From: DASQPR01 sp963831705
Lineage (GTDB): Bacteria > Actinomycetota > Actinomycetes > Mycobacteriales > Micromonosporaceae
Assembly (NCBI GenBank): GCA_963831705.1
Contig: CAWHRE010000010.1
Span: forward strand, 1,674,001 to 1,738,000
Direction: 5' to 3'
Length of the DNA stretch: 64,000 nt
Positions 9,056 to 18,994 of this stretch are shown here, in pieces. The notes under the pieces are model-generated. The model worked only from the letters and a program-made list of their open reading frames with translations. It was not told the origin of the DNA and made no database searches. The translations under genes were made by a program, and so were the position numbers. Every line of letters starts with the position of its first letter. Position 1 is the first letter of the stretch.

Positions 9056-10585
9056 TCAGCGCTTCTTCGACGTCGAGAAGATCGATCGGACGATCGCACC
9101 AGCGGCCGCGGTCGCTCCGGCCCGCAGCATCGACTTCGTTACGCTGGAGCCGAGGATCTTCTCGGCGATGTTCGGTTCGGGCTGCGGCTCCTTGACGGGC
9201 GGCGCCTTCTTCGGTTCCGCCGCCTGCGTGGACGAAGAGTGCCGCGCGGCGAGCATCTCGTAGGCGGATTGCCGGTCGACCTCGTTGGCGTACTTCGCGA
9301 ACAGCGCCGAGGTCGCGACGATGCCCTGCAGGGCCGCATCGTCGGCCGCGGCCATCAGCGACTCGGGCGCGTAGAGGCGAGTCCAGGCCACCGGAGTGGG
9401 CGCGCCGGTCTCGCTCAGCACGGTCACGATCGCTTCGCCGATGCCGAGCTGGGTGAGAACCTCCTCCAGGTCGTACGCCGACTTGGGGAACGTCGACGCG
9501 GTCGCCTTCAACGCGTTCGCGTCGTCCGGGGTGTAAGCCCGAAGCGCATGTTGTACGCGGTTACCGAGCTGAGCGAGCACGTCCGGATGCACGTCCTTCG
9601 GCGTCTGGGTCACGAAGAAGACGCCGACGCCCTTCGACCGGATCAGCCGGACGGTCTGCGTGATCGATGCGATGAACTCCTTGGACGCGTCCTTGAACAG
9701 GAGGTGAGCTTCGTCGAAGAAGAACACCAGCTTTGGCTTGTCCACGTCGCCGACCTCGGGCAGATCCTGGAACAGGTCGGCGAGCATCCACATCAGGAAC
9801 GACGAGAACAGCTCCGGCTGCGACACGACGCCGGGCAATTCCATGATCGAGACCACGCCGCGCGAGTCGTGTGTCGTACGTAACAAATCCAGCGTGTCGA
9901 ACTCCGGCTCGCCGAAGAATTTCTCGGCACCCGCGTCCGAGAACGCGATCAGCTTGCGCAGCAGGACGCCGGCCGTCGCCTTCGACAGACCGCCCAGTTC
10001 CGCGAGCTGCGCCTTGCCGTCGTCGGATGTCAGAAACTGGATTACCGATCGCAGGTCCTTGAGGTCGAGCATCGGTAAATTGTTTTTGTCCGCGAAGTGA
10101 AATATCAGGTTCAGCGAGGACGCCTGGACGTCGGATAGACCGAGCACCTTCGACAACAGAACCGGGCCGAACGCGGTGATCGTCGCGCGTACCGGGATCC
10201 CCGTGCCCTGGCCGCCGAGCGCATAGAACTCACATGGGAACGCGACCGGTTGCCACGCCTGGCCCAGCTCGGCCGTACGGGCGAGGAGCTTCTCGCTCGC
10301 TACGCCCGGCGCCGCCATCCCGGATACGTCGCCCTTGATGTCGGCCAGAAACACCGGTACGCCCGCGTTCGACAACTGTTCGGCCAGCACTTGGAGCGTT
10401 TTCGTCTTGCCGGTACCGGTCGCGCCGGCGACGAGTCCATGGCGATTCATCATGGCCAGTGGCAGCCGGACCATCACGGTCGGATCCGGTATGCCGTTCA
10501 CGAGCAATGGCCCGAGGTCGATCGCGGCACCGCTGAACGTGTATCCGATCCGCACGGATGTGGCTACCTCGGCCGGTTCTCCCAT
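9056..10585 (-). CDS. HerA-like/DUF853 ATPase (helicase HerA-like C-terminal family)
   Basis: The 509-residue cytoplasmic P-loop NTPase has Walker A GATGTGKT (residues 54-61), Walker B KLVFFFDEAHLLF (about 286-298) and a sensor-like FFVTQTPKDVHPDVL stretch. This is the DUF853 family, related to HerA/FtsK DNA-pumping ATPases. Members are widespread, and their cellular role, possibly DNA processing, is poorly established. A Pro/Lys-rich linker (about 435-465) precedes a short C-terminal hydrophobic, basic tail (AGATAAAGAIVRSIFSTSKKR begins near 488). The gene is convergent with murJ with zero spacing, and divergent from the pseudokinase across a 283-bp gap with an AT-rich patch at 10620-10650. 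Confidence 0.85.
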   Translation of the reverse strand: MGEPAEVATSVRIGYTFSGAAIDLGPLLVNGIPDPTVMVRLPLAMMNRHGLVAGATGTGKTKTLQVLAEQLSNAGVPVFLADIKGDVSGMAAPGVASEKLLARTAELGQAWQPVAFPCEFYALGGQGTGIPVRATITAFGPVLLSKVLGLSDVQASSLNLIFHFADKNNLPMLDLKDLRSVIQFLTSDDGKAQLAELGGLSKATAGVLLRKLIAFSDAGAEKFFGEPEFDTLDLLRTTHDSRGVVSIMELPGVVSQPELFSSFLMWMLADLFQDLPEVGDVDKPKLVFFFDEAHLLFKDASKEFIASITQTVRLIRSKGVGVFFVTQTPKDVHPDVLAQLGNRVQHALRAYTPDDANALKATASTFPKSAYDLEEVLTQLGIGEAIVTVLSETGAPTPVAWTRLYAPESLMAAADDAALQGIVATSALFAKYANEVDRQSAYEMLAARHSSSTQAAEPKKAPPVKEPQPEPNIAEKILGSSVTKSMLRAGATAAAGAIVRSIFSTSKKR

Positions 10586-10868
10586 GGCCTACCCGCTTTC
10601 AGTTGTCTACTGGCTGATAATCCCGATTTTTTCTTATTTTAGGGTGTTTTGGCTGGATAGACGGCCAGTGCAGACGTAACCGGTTCGTACCGCAGCCGCA
10701 AGACCGGCACTCCACGAGGGCGCCAAGCCGGGTAAGGTCGCTCTGGACAGTTGCGCACGGCGCCTAGGCTGTCGGCGGGTCCACGTGGGTGTGGTTCGAC
10801 GACGAGCCGGCGCGTACGGGCAGTTCACGCAGAGTCGATGTCCCGCGGGACGGACCGGAGGAGGTCGG
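10586..10868. other. Intergenic region between divergent HerA-like and pseudokinase genes
   Basis: This 283-bp stretch must hold both promoters. An AT-rich patch at about 10617-10650 stands out from the GC-rich surroundings and lies 30-65 bp upstream of the minus-strand gene. GGAGGAGGT immediately before the GTG at 10869 is the ribosome binding site of the plus-strand gene. No small gene with convincing features was seen. Confidence 0.4.
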
Positions 10869-12449
10869 GTGGCCCAGAACGATCAGGTCCCGGACGCTCC
10901 AACCAGGCACCGACGCGATGGCGATGGCGACGTCACGACAGGCGCGCATGACGTCGCAGACGGGCACAACGTAATGACGATGTCCACATCGGCCGCCGGT
11001 GAAATCCTCGGTAAGCGCTACCGGCTCGAGGAGCACATCAACGACGACGCCCGCGGTCGAGAGGTCTGGCGCGGCCTGGACATGATCCTCCGCCGGCCGG
11101 TCGCGATCGTGCTCCGGCATCCAGGCGGTGCGTCGGCCGGCGAGATGCTGTCCGCCGCCGTCAACGCGAGCCGGATCATTCATCCGCACATGGTCGACGT
11201 GTATGACGCGGTGGACGAGGAGTCCCGGGCTTACATCGTCCGCGAGTGGGTGGACGGAAACTCGTTGCGTGACCTCGTCGCGGACGGCCCGCTGGACACC
11301 GTGAAGGCGACGTCCATCGCGCACGCCATTGCCAGTGCCGTGGCGGCCGCCCACGCGACCGGCATGGTGCACGGCAACGTACACCCCGGCACCGTGCTGG
11401 TGGCCGACGACACCCGAGTGATCCTCGCGGACGCACGGGCGGACGAGAGCGCAAGCGTCGAGCGGGACATCCGGGCGGTGGGCGCCGTGCTCTACTGCGC
11501 GCTGACCGGCCACTGGCCGCACGCGGAAGCGGGCGTCGACCGGCTGCCGGACGCACTCCGAGACCAGAACGGCGCACTTCAGAGCCCTCGCCAGGTCCGC
11601 GGCGGCATGCCGTCGTACCTCAGCGAGATGGCCACGAACCTGCTCAATCCCAGGATCGAGCCGCCGTCCGCCGACCAGTTGGCGTTCGAGCTCGGCCGGC
11701 TCGACACCGAGTCCAACGACGAGTTCGGTGACGGCTTGATCGGCTTCGCCGCCACGAGTTCCGGGCGGGACCAGCGCCACACCGGCCGCTCGGGCCGCAA
11801 ACTGATCATCGGTGCGGTCGCATTGTTGGTCATCGCAACCGGCGGTGTGCTGTTGGCGAAGACGATCGGCGGGGGCAACGCCCAGGCGGCCATCGGCGAC
11901 GGTCCGACCGCAGGGGCGACCCTGCAGGCCACGGTACCGACACCGACTCCGCTCGCCGGCAACGCGACTCAGGTCCCGTTGACCGCGAACTCGATCCGCA
12001 TCGTCGAGACCAAGGGTGGCGACACCGAGCTCAACAACGCCGCCAAGATGGTCGACGGCGACCCTAACTCGTACTGGAAGAGTAGCTGGTACACGACGCC
12101 GGCCTTCGGTGGGCTGAAGCCCGGTATCGGCGTCCTGCTCGACCTCGGATCGGTGCGCGACGTGACCAGCGTCCGCGTTTCGTTCCTGCTGCCGAACGCG
12201 ACGATTCAAGCGATGACCGGTGACTCCGACCCCGGTCTGGGGACCACGAACGGCGCCAAGCTGCTCAAGGCGTTCAAGCCCGTCGGTACGGCCGGGCCGC
12301 AGGTGGCGGGGCCGACGATGGTGCTCCCGATCGGTCTGACGACGCGGTACGTGCTGCTGTGGGTGACCTCGTTGCCGCCCGCCGACAGCTACGGGCCGGC
12401 CGGTAAGTACCTGTTCGGCATCAATGAGATCGCGGTCTTCGCGCGCTAG
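10869..12449 (+). CDS. MurJ-associated pseudokinase with transmembrane and discoidin-like extracytoplasmic domain
   Basis: The 526-residue protein has a cytosolic Ser/Thr-kinase-like domain (about 40-270), one transmembrane helix (about 311-331) and an extracytoplasmic C-terminal domain. That domain (NNAAKMVDGDPNSYWKSSWY through the end) looks like an F5/8 type C (discoidin) beta-sandwich. All catalytic signatures are lost. The VAIK lysine is a Val (PVAIVLRH), the HRD loop reads HGNVHPGTVLV (from H168), and DFG is replaced by LADAR. In mycobacteria the homologous pseudokinase is the tail of MviN and is phosphorylated by PknB to recruit FhaA. The separate gene here should do the same job in trans. 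The GTG at 10869 is chosen for the strong GGAGGAGGT site just before it. Confidence 0.85.
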   Translation: MAQNDQVPDAPTRHRRDGDGDVTTGAHDVADGHNVMTMSTSAAGEILGKRYRLEEHINDDARGREVWRGLDMILRRPVAIVLRHPGGASAGEMLSAAVNASRIIHPHMVDVYDAVDEESRAYIVREWVDGNSLRDLVADGPLDTVKATSIAHAIASAVAAAHATGMVHGNVHPGTVLVADDTRVILADARADESASVERDIRAVGAVLYCALTGHWPHAEAGVDRLPDALRDQNGALQSPRQVRGGMPSYLSEMATNLLNPRIEPPSADQLAFELGRLDTESNDEFGDGLIGFAATSSGRDQRHTGRSGRKLIIGAVALLVIATGGVLLAKTIGGGNAQAAIGDGPTAGATLQATVPTPTPLAGNATQVPLTANSIRIVETKGGDTELNNAAKMVDGDPNSYWKSSWYTTPAFGGLKPGIGVLLDLGSVRDVTSVRVSFLLPNATIQAMTGDSDPGLGTTNGAKLLKAFKPVGTAGPQVAGPTMVLPIGLTTRYVLLWVTSLPPADSYGPAGKYLFGINEIAVFAR

Positions 12450-12462
12450 CGCCACCTGTCGA

Positions 12463-12468
12463 TATCGT
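12463..12468 (+). promoter_or_regulatory. Putative -10 box (TATCGT) of a leaderless sigM transcript
   Basis: TATCGT lies 7 nt before the GTG at 12476 and no SD is visible, which favours 12476 over the in-frame GTG at 12467 as the sigM start. Confidence 0.5.
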
Positions 12469-12475
12469 GACGGCC

Positions 12476-13102
12476 GTGAGAGCCGACGAGCTCAGCGCTG
12501 ACCAGCCGAGCGACAACGATCTGCTGCGCGCACACGTGCGTGGGGACGCGTACGCGTTCGAGACGCTCGTCCGACGGCACGCCGACCGACTCTGGGCGAC
12601 CGCACTCCGGACGCTCGGCGATCGCGAAGAGGCCGCCGATGCCGTCCAGGACGCGCTCATCTCGGCGTTCCGGTCGGCCGATCGATTCCGGGGCGACTCC
12701 GCCGTCACGACGTGGCTGCATCGGATCGTGGTCAACGCATGCCTCGATCGCGTACGGCGCCGGAAGGTACGGCCGACGGTCGAGCTGCCCGCAACCGACC
12801 TGCCCGGACCTGCCGTCGACTCGGATACAGCGCTCGACGTGCAGGCGGCGCTGCAACTGCTGCCCGAGGATCAGCGAGCCGCGATCGTCCTGGTCGATAT
12901 GGAGGGGTTCTCGGTCGCCGATGCCTCGGACGTGCTTGGCGTACCGGTCGGTACCGTGAAGAGCCGGTGTGCTCGGGGACGGGCCCGCCTCGCTGTGACG
13001 CTCGGCTACATGCGGAACCCGGATGCGCCCGCCGACGTCTCATCGACGACACATCCGCACATTCCAGCCGCACCGACCAACGGACCGGAGGCTCAGGCAT
13101 GA
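12476..13102 (+). CDS. sigM: ECF RNA polymerase sigma factor, SigM type
   Basis: This 208-residue ECF sigma factor has region 2 (AFETLVRRHADRLWATALR, ADAVQDALISAF; about 20-90) and region 4 (LPEDQRAAIVLVDMEGFSVA, GVPVGTVKSRCARGRARL; about 130-185). Its stop overlaps the start of the membrane anti-sigma-like gene (ATGA at 13099), so the two are co-translated. The position between the murJ/pseudokinase genes and trxB-trxA is the standard place of sigM in actinobacteria, where it controls envelope- and redox-stress genes. Its own target promoters cannot be deduced here. Confidence 0.9.
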   Translation: MRADELSADQPSDNDLLRAHVRGDAYAFETLVRRHADRLWATALRTLGDREEAADAVQDALISAFRSADRFRGDSAVTTWLHRIVVNACLDRVRRRKVRPTVELPATDLPGPAVDSDTALDVQAALQLLPEDQRAAIVLVDMEGFSVADASDVLGVPVGTVKSRCARGRARLAVTLGYMRNPDAPADVSSTTHPHIPAAPTNGPEAQA

Positions 13103-13971
13103 ACATCGACCTGGATCTGCTGGCCGATTACGCCGACGGGCTGCTCGGTCCGGCCGACGAAGCTCGGGTGGCGGCACTCGTACAAGATGATCGTGAATGG
13201 GCTTTCGCGCTGGATGCGCTCCGGAGCGCGCTGCCGCAGGTAAACGCGGCGCTGGCGGGCGCGAACAGCGAACCGATACCGCCGGCCACGCTGGCCGCCG
13301 TCCTACGGGCGGTCCAGGAGCAGGATTCGGCGGCGCAGCTTCCAGAGCTCCGGCCTGGCGACGCTCCCGATGGGCGCCGGGAAGATACGACCGCGCCTCG
13401 GGATACGACCCGGCCGAGTGCCGGGCGGCCCCCGTCGAAGTCGAAGGCCAAGCGCAAGCGTCGGCTCAGCGCAGCCGTGCTCACCGCCTGCGCCTTGTTC
13501 GCACTCTTCGGGATCGGCGTCGGCTACTTGCTCAATTCGACCGGACAGTCGACCGAGAAGCAGGCCACCAGCGCGAAGGCTGCGGCTCCGCAGGCGATTG
13601 CCGGTGGCGCGGCCGGAATCCCTCCGGTGAAGATCATCATTAGCGGGCTGAACTACACGGCTGCCACGCTGGGATCAACGGCATTCGCCTCGCACACCAC
13701 GACGAATCCCGGCCCGAACGCCGCAGCCCCGAACGGCACGCGCGCGCCGTTGACGTCCACGCTCGATCGTCTTTCTCGGCCGGCCGCGCTGGACGAGTGC
13801 CTGAAGCAGGTGGAAACCCTGATCGGTGGCCACGCAACGACGGTCGACTACGCCGAGTTCGACGGGCAGCCGGCGCTGATCATCACGCTTCCGGATGCCG
13901 GTACGGTCGTGGCGGTGGGCGCGAATTGCGGCGTCGCCGGGTCGGGTATCGACGAACTCGCGCGGTCCTAG
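13099..13971 (+). CDS. Single-pass membrane anti-sigma-like protein of the SigM operon
   Basis: This 290-residue protein has a cytosolic N-terminus resembling an anti-sigma domain (DLLADYADGLLGPADEARVA near the start), a basic stop-transfer (KSKAKRKRR), one transmembrane helix (about 122-145) and an extracytoplasmic domain of ~140 residues with two cysteines (DECLKQVE and GANCGVAG). The start overlaps the sigM stop, the classical sigma/anti-sigma arrangement. It probably holds SigM at the membrane and releases it upon an envelope signal. The assignment is by position and topology, and the sequence match to known RsmA proteins is weak. A longer upstream reading frame exists but overlaps sigM and is not used. 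Confidence 0.8.
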   Translation: MNIDLDLLADYADGLLGPADEARVAALVQDDREWAFALDALRSALPQVNAALAGANSEPIPPATLAAVLRAVQEQDSAAQLPELRPGDAPDGRREDTTAPRDTTRPSAGRPPSKSKAKRKRRLSAAVLTACALFALFGIGVGYLLNSTGQSTEKQATSAKAAAPQAIAGGAAGIPPVKIIISGLNYTAATLGSTAFASHTTTNPGPNAAAPNGTRAPLTSTLDRLSRPAALDECLKQVETLIGGHATTVDYAEFDGQPALIITLPDAGTVVAVGANCGVAGSGIDELARS

Positions 13972-14124
13972 GCTCGTGCCGACGTGACGTGGCGCACGCG
14001 CTCGGCGTACGGGAATTCCAGGTTCGTAGGATGGCGTTTACGCCTGCGACAGCGTTGAACGGAACGGGTGAAGCATGCGACTCGCGCCGCATCCGAACGC
14101 GACGCTATGGATCTAGGGAGCATT

Positions 14125-15060
14125 GTGTCCGACGTACGCAATCTGATCATCGTGGGCTCCGGGCCAGCCGGTTACACCGCGGCTGTGTACGCGGCCCGAG
14201 CGAACCTGCGCCCGCTCGTCATCGAGGGCGTCTCGTCCGGCGGTGCGTTGATGACCACGACCGAGATCGAGAACTTCCCCGGTTTCCCGGACGCGATCAT
14301 GGGTCCGGAACTGATGGACAACATGCGCAAGCAGGCTGAGCGCTTCGGCGCCGAGTTCATTACGGACGATGCCTCCCGGCGTCGACCTCAAGAGCGACAT
14401 CAAGTCGGTCTTCGTGGGTGAAACCGAATACCAGGCCAAGGCGGTCATCGTGACGACCGGCTCGGCGTGGCGGCAGCTCAACGTGCCCGGCGAGGATGCG
14501 CTGCTCGGCCACGGCGTTTCATCCTGTGCAACCTGTGACGGCTTCTTCTTCCGCGGCCAGGACATCGTCGTTGTCGGTGGCGGTGACTCCGCGATGGAGG
14601 AGGCGACGTTCCTGACCCGGTTCGCCGACTCGGTGACGATCGTCCACCGTCGCGACGAGTTCCGCGCCAGCAAGATCATGGTCGATCGCGCGCTCGCGAA
14701 CGAAAAGATCAAGGTCGTCTGGAACTCGGTCGTCACCGAGATCCTCGGTGACGGCGGCAAGGTCACTGGCGTTCGGCTCAAGGACACGGTCAGTGGCGTC
14801 GACAGCGTGCTGGACGTCACCGGCGTGTTCGTCGCGATCGGCCACGACCCGCGCAGCGAGCTGTTCGTTGGCCAGGTCGAAACGGATGCCGAGGGGTACG
14901 TCGTCGGTGGACGCGCCGAGCACGCGGACCAACCTGACCGGCGTGTTCGCCGCCGGCGACGTCGTAGACCACACTTACCGACAGGCGATCACCGCCTCCG
15001 GAACCGGTTGTGCCGCCGCGCTCGACGCCGAGCGCTACATCGCCTGGACTCGAAATCTGA
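14125..15060 (+). CDS. trxB: Thioredoxin reductase (frameshifted in this sequence)
   Basis: The product reduces thioredoxin with NADPH through FAD. The FAD-binding start LIIVGSGPAGYTAAVYAARA, the redox centre SCATCDGFF, the NADPH site VVGGGDSAMEEA and the C-terminal GVFAAGDVVDHTYRQAITA are all present, but they fall in three frames. Breaks lie near 14370, 14908 and just before the stop (WTRNLS should read WLEI-stop at 15058). Each is explained by one extra base. The GTG at 14125 follows GGGAG. A TAGGAT box at about 14026 may be the promoter. Corrected length is about 311 residues. The gene heads the trxB-trxA pair, normally a SigM/SigR-type target. Confidence 0.9.
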
Positions 15061-15106
15061 GTCCCCACTCTTCAGCTCCGACCGACCGACAGCAAGGAGA
15101 TCGCAC

Positions 15107-15433
15107 ATGGGAACCACGCAAGGCCGTCACCGACGCCACGTTCGTCAGACGAGGTGCTGCAGTCTGAGACGCCGGTACTCGTCGACTTCTGGGCCGAGTG
15201 GTGCGGGCCGTGCCTGCGCGTCGCGCCGGTGCTCGAGGAGATCGCCCGGGAGATGGGCGACAAGGTGAAGATCGTCAAGGTCGACATCGACGCGAACCCG
15301 AACACCGCGCGCGACTACCGCGTGATGTCGGTTCCGACGCTGACCGTGTTCAAGGGCGGCCAGCCGGTCCAGTCGGTGACCGGTGCCCACCCGAAGGGCG
15401 ACTCTGGTCAACTTGATCGAGTCTGCGCTCTGA
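15107..15433 (+). CDS. trxA: Thioredoxin (frameshifted in this sequence)
   Basis: This small disulfide reductase works with TrxB. The core LVDFWAEWCGPC and the cis-Pro loop SVPTLTVFKGG are intact. Three extra bases (near 15119, 15147 and 15403) split the reading frame. Removing them gives a normal ~108-residue thioredoxin beginning MGTTKAVTDATF and ending LVNLIESAL. CAAGGAG precedes the ATG at 15107. The residues after WCGPC read LRVAPVLEE, where VAPVLEE-type helices usually follow one or two residues, so a further error may sit there. The gene lies 46 bp after trxB. Confidence 0.9.
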
Positions 15434-15553
15434 ACACGCATTACCGCACGCTCGCGCTTCGGGGCAATGCTCACAGCCGGCCCGGTACGCTTCGGTGAAC
15501 GGGTCGGCTGTCCGGGCGCCCTTGGAAGGCGTGGTACGACCGGTCGTGCACTC

Positions 15554-16745
15554 GTGACGGAGCCGATACGTGCGATCACGTGGGACCCGGCGCGTCGCCG
15601 AGATCCGCAGCGATCCTGGCGCATTTGGAGCTGCTCGATGCCGGGCTTCCCGGCGACCGGCTCCCGGCCGAGTTCGACCACGCCACCGAGGTTGCGGTCC
15701 GCACGTTCCAGCAGAGCCGCGGCCTCTCCGTCGACGGCCAGGTCGGCGACGAGACCTGGCGAGCGCTGGACGCCGCCCGCTGGCGGCTCGGCGCCCGGAC
15801 GCTCTACCAGTCGGTGCCCGACGCCGCTGATCGGCGACGACGTGCGCGCAGCTGCAGGAGCGGCTGCTGGAGATGGGGTACGACATCGGCCGCGCGGACG
15901 GCATCTACGGCGCCCGGACCGCGTACGGGCGGTGGCCATGTTCCAGCGCGAGGTCGGGCCTGCCACCGGACGGCGCCTGCGGACCGCACACCATGGCGCG
16001 CGCTGCGCCGGCTCGGACGCAAGGTGATCGGCGGCAGCGCCGCTGGCGCTGCGCGAGACCGCGAACGCGTTCCGGCACGCCGGGCCGACCTGGTCGACAA
16101 GACGATCGTGATCGATCCCGGGTCACGGCGGCCCCGACCTCGGCGTTGTGGTCCCGACGGGCTGCTGCGCTGGACCGAGGCCGACCTGGCCTTCGACCTG
16201 GCCAGCCGGCTCGAGGGGCGGCTCGCCGCCGCCGGCATGCGGGTGCACCTGACCCGGGGCCCGGTCCCGGACGCGGCCAGCTCGGCGACCGCGAGCGCGC
16301 ACCGCTCGCCAACGACCTCGGCGCCGACCTGTTCATCTCGATCCACCTCGACGGCCACCCGAACCCGGCCGCCGAGCGGCGTCGCGACGTACCACTACGG
16401 CTCCGACAGACGGGCGTCACCTCGACGGTCGGGGAGCGACTGGCCGGCCTGGTGCAGCGCGAGATCGTCATGCGGACCGGGCTGCGCAACTGCCAGACCC
16501 ACGCGAAGACCTGGGAGCTGCTGCGGCTGACCCGGATGCCGGCCGTACGGGTGGAGGTGGGCTACCTGACCTCGCCCGCCGATCGCGCACGGCTGGTCGA
16601 CCCGCTGTTCCGCGAGCGGGTCGTGGAGGCGATCGTCGCCGCCGTGCAGCGGATGTACTACCCGGTCGAGGACGACGTACCGACCGGCTCGATCGACGTC
16701 TCCACGCTGCGCACGCTGATGGCCGCCGGCGCACCAGTGAGCTAG
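15554..16745 (+). CDS. cwlM: CwlM-like N-acetylmuramoyl-L-alanine amidase family protein (heavily frameshifted)
   Basis: Frames pieced together give two peptidoglycan-binding domains (ATEVAVRTFQQSRGLSVDGQ and MGYDIGRADGIYGARTA) followed by an amidase_3 domain. The latter shows TIVIDPG..GGPDLG, ADLAFDLASRLEGRL, DLGADLFISIHLDGHPNPAA, ERLAGLVQREIVMRTGLRNC and AVRVEVGYLTSPADRARL. In mycobacteria CwlM is a PknB-regulated controller of MurA and a MurJ partner. Its position after trxA is the same here. At least eight single-base insertions interrupt the gene (for example an extra G in the zinc-site DPGHGG at about 16127). Corrected length is near 390 residues. The GTG at 15554 is the likely start because the N-terminal VAEIRSILAHLELL strand begins in its reading frame after correction. 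Confidence 0.8.
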
Positions 16746-17417
16746 ATACCGTTTACGCCGCTCGTCGAGCGGGTGGCCGGGCGCGACCGGGCGCAGCAGG
16801 GACTCCGGGCTCATCGAGCCGAGCAGCTTCTCCAGCGCGTACTCGACGTCGGACTTCCAGGACAGCGCGGTGCGCAGCTCGAGGCGCAGCCGTGGATACC
16901 GCGGATGCGGCCGTACCGTCTTGAAGCCGACGGACAGGAAGAAGTCGGCCGGTGCCAGGCAGCCGTCGCTCGTCACCGGATCGTCGTCGGTCTTGGCGTC
17001 GCCGAACGCCTCGATCGCCTTGATGCCACGCTTGGTCAGGTCACGGGCCACGCCCTGGACCAGCATCCGGCCCAGCCCACCGCCGGCGAACGCGGTCACC
17101 ACGTGCGCCGTCATCAGCAGGGCCGCGTCCGGCGAGACCGGCGAGGTCGGGAACGCCATCGATCGCGGCGACGTAGGCGGGCGGCGCGTACATCACGAAG
17201 CCGGCCGGCATCCCGTCGACGTAGGCGAGCTTGCCGCAGGAGCCCCACTCCAGCAGCGTCTGCGAGACCCAGGCCTCCTTCTCCAGCGCCGGGTCACCGG
17301 CCGCGCACGCGCGCTGGGCCGAGCCACCGGGTCGAGTTCCCAGTAGACGCACTGCCGGCACGGGCGCGGCAGATCTTCGAGTGTGTCGAGGGTCAGATTG
17401 ACCAGACGTCGCGACAT
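16746..17417 (-). CDS. GNAT-family N-acetyltransferase (frameshifted in this sequence)
   Basis: Read on the minus strand the pieces run MSRRLVNLTLDTLEDLPRPC, then CVYWELDP, EKEAWVSQTLLEWGSCGKLA, YVDGMPAGFVMYAPPAYV, and GGLGRMLVQGVARDLTKRG (the acetyl-CoA-binding Q/RxxGxG/A region). They end with VGFKTVRPHPRYPRLRLELR. At least three single-base breaks separate them. The expected product is ~215 residues. The substrate is unknown; homologues lie at this position, beside cwlM, in frankia-like genomes. The exact stop is uncertain because of the frame breaks. The gene is divergent from the aminotransferase. Confidence 0.7.
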
Positions 17418-17520
17418 CCGGCGATCCCTAGAACCGAGTACTGATGGCCAGATTCGCCGCCTCCGTGCCCCCATGCCCCCAAGTGACGCCGAATCCTACT
17501 GCGTCGGAAAGCGCCGGAGT

Positions 17521-18994
17521 ATGATCGACGGACCTGGCGCAGGCGCACGGTCCGATGGCGGCGCAACCGCTGACCTGCCGGAGCGCCGTGCGCGCGCTCT
17601 CCGGCCGTCACTGACCCTGCGAGGAGGCCAGCACCGATCGGCCGGAACGACGCTCGACGACTACACCGACCGGTACGCCCAACGGGTACGCGGCATGACC
17701 GCCTCCGAGATCCGTGCCCTGTTCGCCGTGGCCAACCGGCCCGAGGTGGTCTCGCTCGCCGGCGGCTCGCCGTACGTCGTCGGCACTGCCGCTGGACGCG
17801 GTCGGCGAGATGTTCGGCCGAGCTCGGTGGATCGGTGCACGGCGCGACCACCCTCCAGTACGGCATCGGCCAGGGCGACCTCGTCCTGCGCGAGCGGATC
17901 TGCGAGGTCATGGCGCTGTCCGGAATCGACGCGAGCGTCGGCGCCTCGCCCGATGACGTCGTGGTCACCGTCGGCGGCCAGCAGGCGCTCGATCTCGTCA
18001 GTCGCGGTTTTCCTCGACCCCGGTGACGTGGTGCTCGCCGAGGGTCCCAGCTACGTCGGCGCGCTCGGCGTCTTCCAGGCCGCCCAGGCCGACGTCGTGC
18101 ACGTCCCGATGGACGAGCGACGGGTCTGATCCCGTCGGCGCTGCGGCGAAGCGATCGCCACCGTGGCCAAGGCCGGCAAGCGAGCCAAGTTCCTCTACAC
18201 CGTGCCGGCGTCACCAGAACCCGGCCGGCGTGACGCTTCCGGAGCCCGTCGGGAGCGAGATCCTCGCGATCTGCCGAGCGGGCCGGCCTGCTGATCTTCG
18301 AGGACGACCCGTACGGTCTGCTCGGCTTCGACGGGGAGCCGATGCCGGCGCTGCGGTCCCGCGCGCCGCGACGGGGTGCTCTACGTCGAGCACGTTCTCC
18401 AAGACGTTCGCGCCCGGGCTGCGGGTCGGCTGGATCCTCGCGCCGCACGCGGTCCGGGAGAAGCTCGTGATGGCGTCCGAGGCGCAGATCCTCTGCCCAA
18501 GCGCGTTCGCCCAGGCGGCCATCTCGACCTACTTCGCGACGATGCCGTGGCGGAACAGCTCAAGATCGTTCCGCGAGATCTACCGGGAGCGGCGGGACGC
18601 GGCTGCTGGCCGCGCTGACCGACCTGATGCCGGCCGGCACCCGCTGGACGCAGCCCGGACGGTGGCTTCTACGTCTGGGTGACGCTGCCGGACGGGCTGC
18701 ACTCGAAGGAGATGCTCCCGCGCGCGATCGCCGAGCGCGTCGCCTACGTCCCGGGTACCGGCTTCTACGCCGACGGCACCGGCAGCGTCGCACCTGCGGC
18801 TGTCGTACTGCTTCCCGCCGCCGGACCGAATCCGGGAGGGCGTACGCCGCCTTGCCGGCGTCGATCGAGAAGGAGATGGCGATGCGATGCGGTCTTCGGT
18901 GCCGACTGCGCCCGGGTGCACGCCCCGGCGTCACATGGACTCCGGCACGCACGGTGACCGCCGACACGAGACCCCGGGACCGGGGCTGCAGTGA
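17521..18994 (+). CDS. PLP-dependent class I/II aminotransferase (heavily frameshifted)
   Basis: Fragments in all three frames assemble in order: MTASEIRALFAVANRPEVVS, TLQYGIGQGDLVLRERICEV, DDVVVTVGGQQALDLVS, DPGDVVLAEGPSYVGALGVF, QNPAGVTL, GLLIFEDDPYGLLGF, and STFSKTFAPGLRVGWILAP. The SFSK-type lysine (here in STFSKTF) would bind PLP. The C-terminal domain TDLMPAGTRW..GGFYVWVTLPDG follows. The layout matches the 2-aminoadipate/MocR-type aminotransferases (about 430-460 residues). I count at least ten single-base breaks. The ATG at 17521 is a tentative start and the end overlaps the ddl start. The amino-acid substrate cannot be assigned. Confidence 0.75.
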
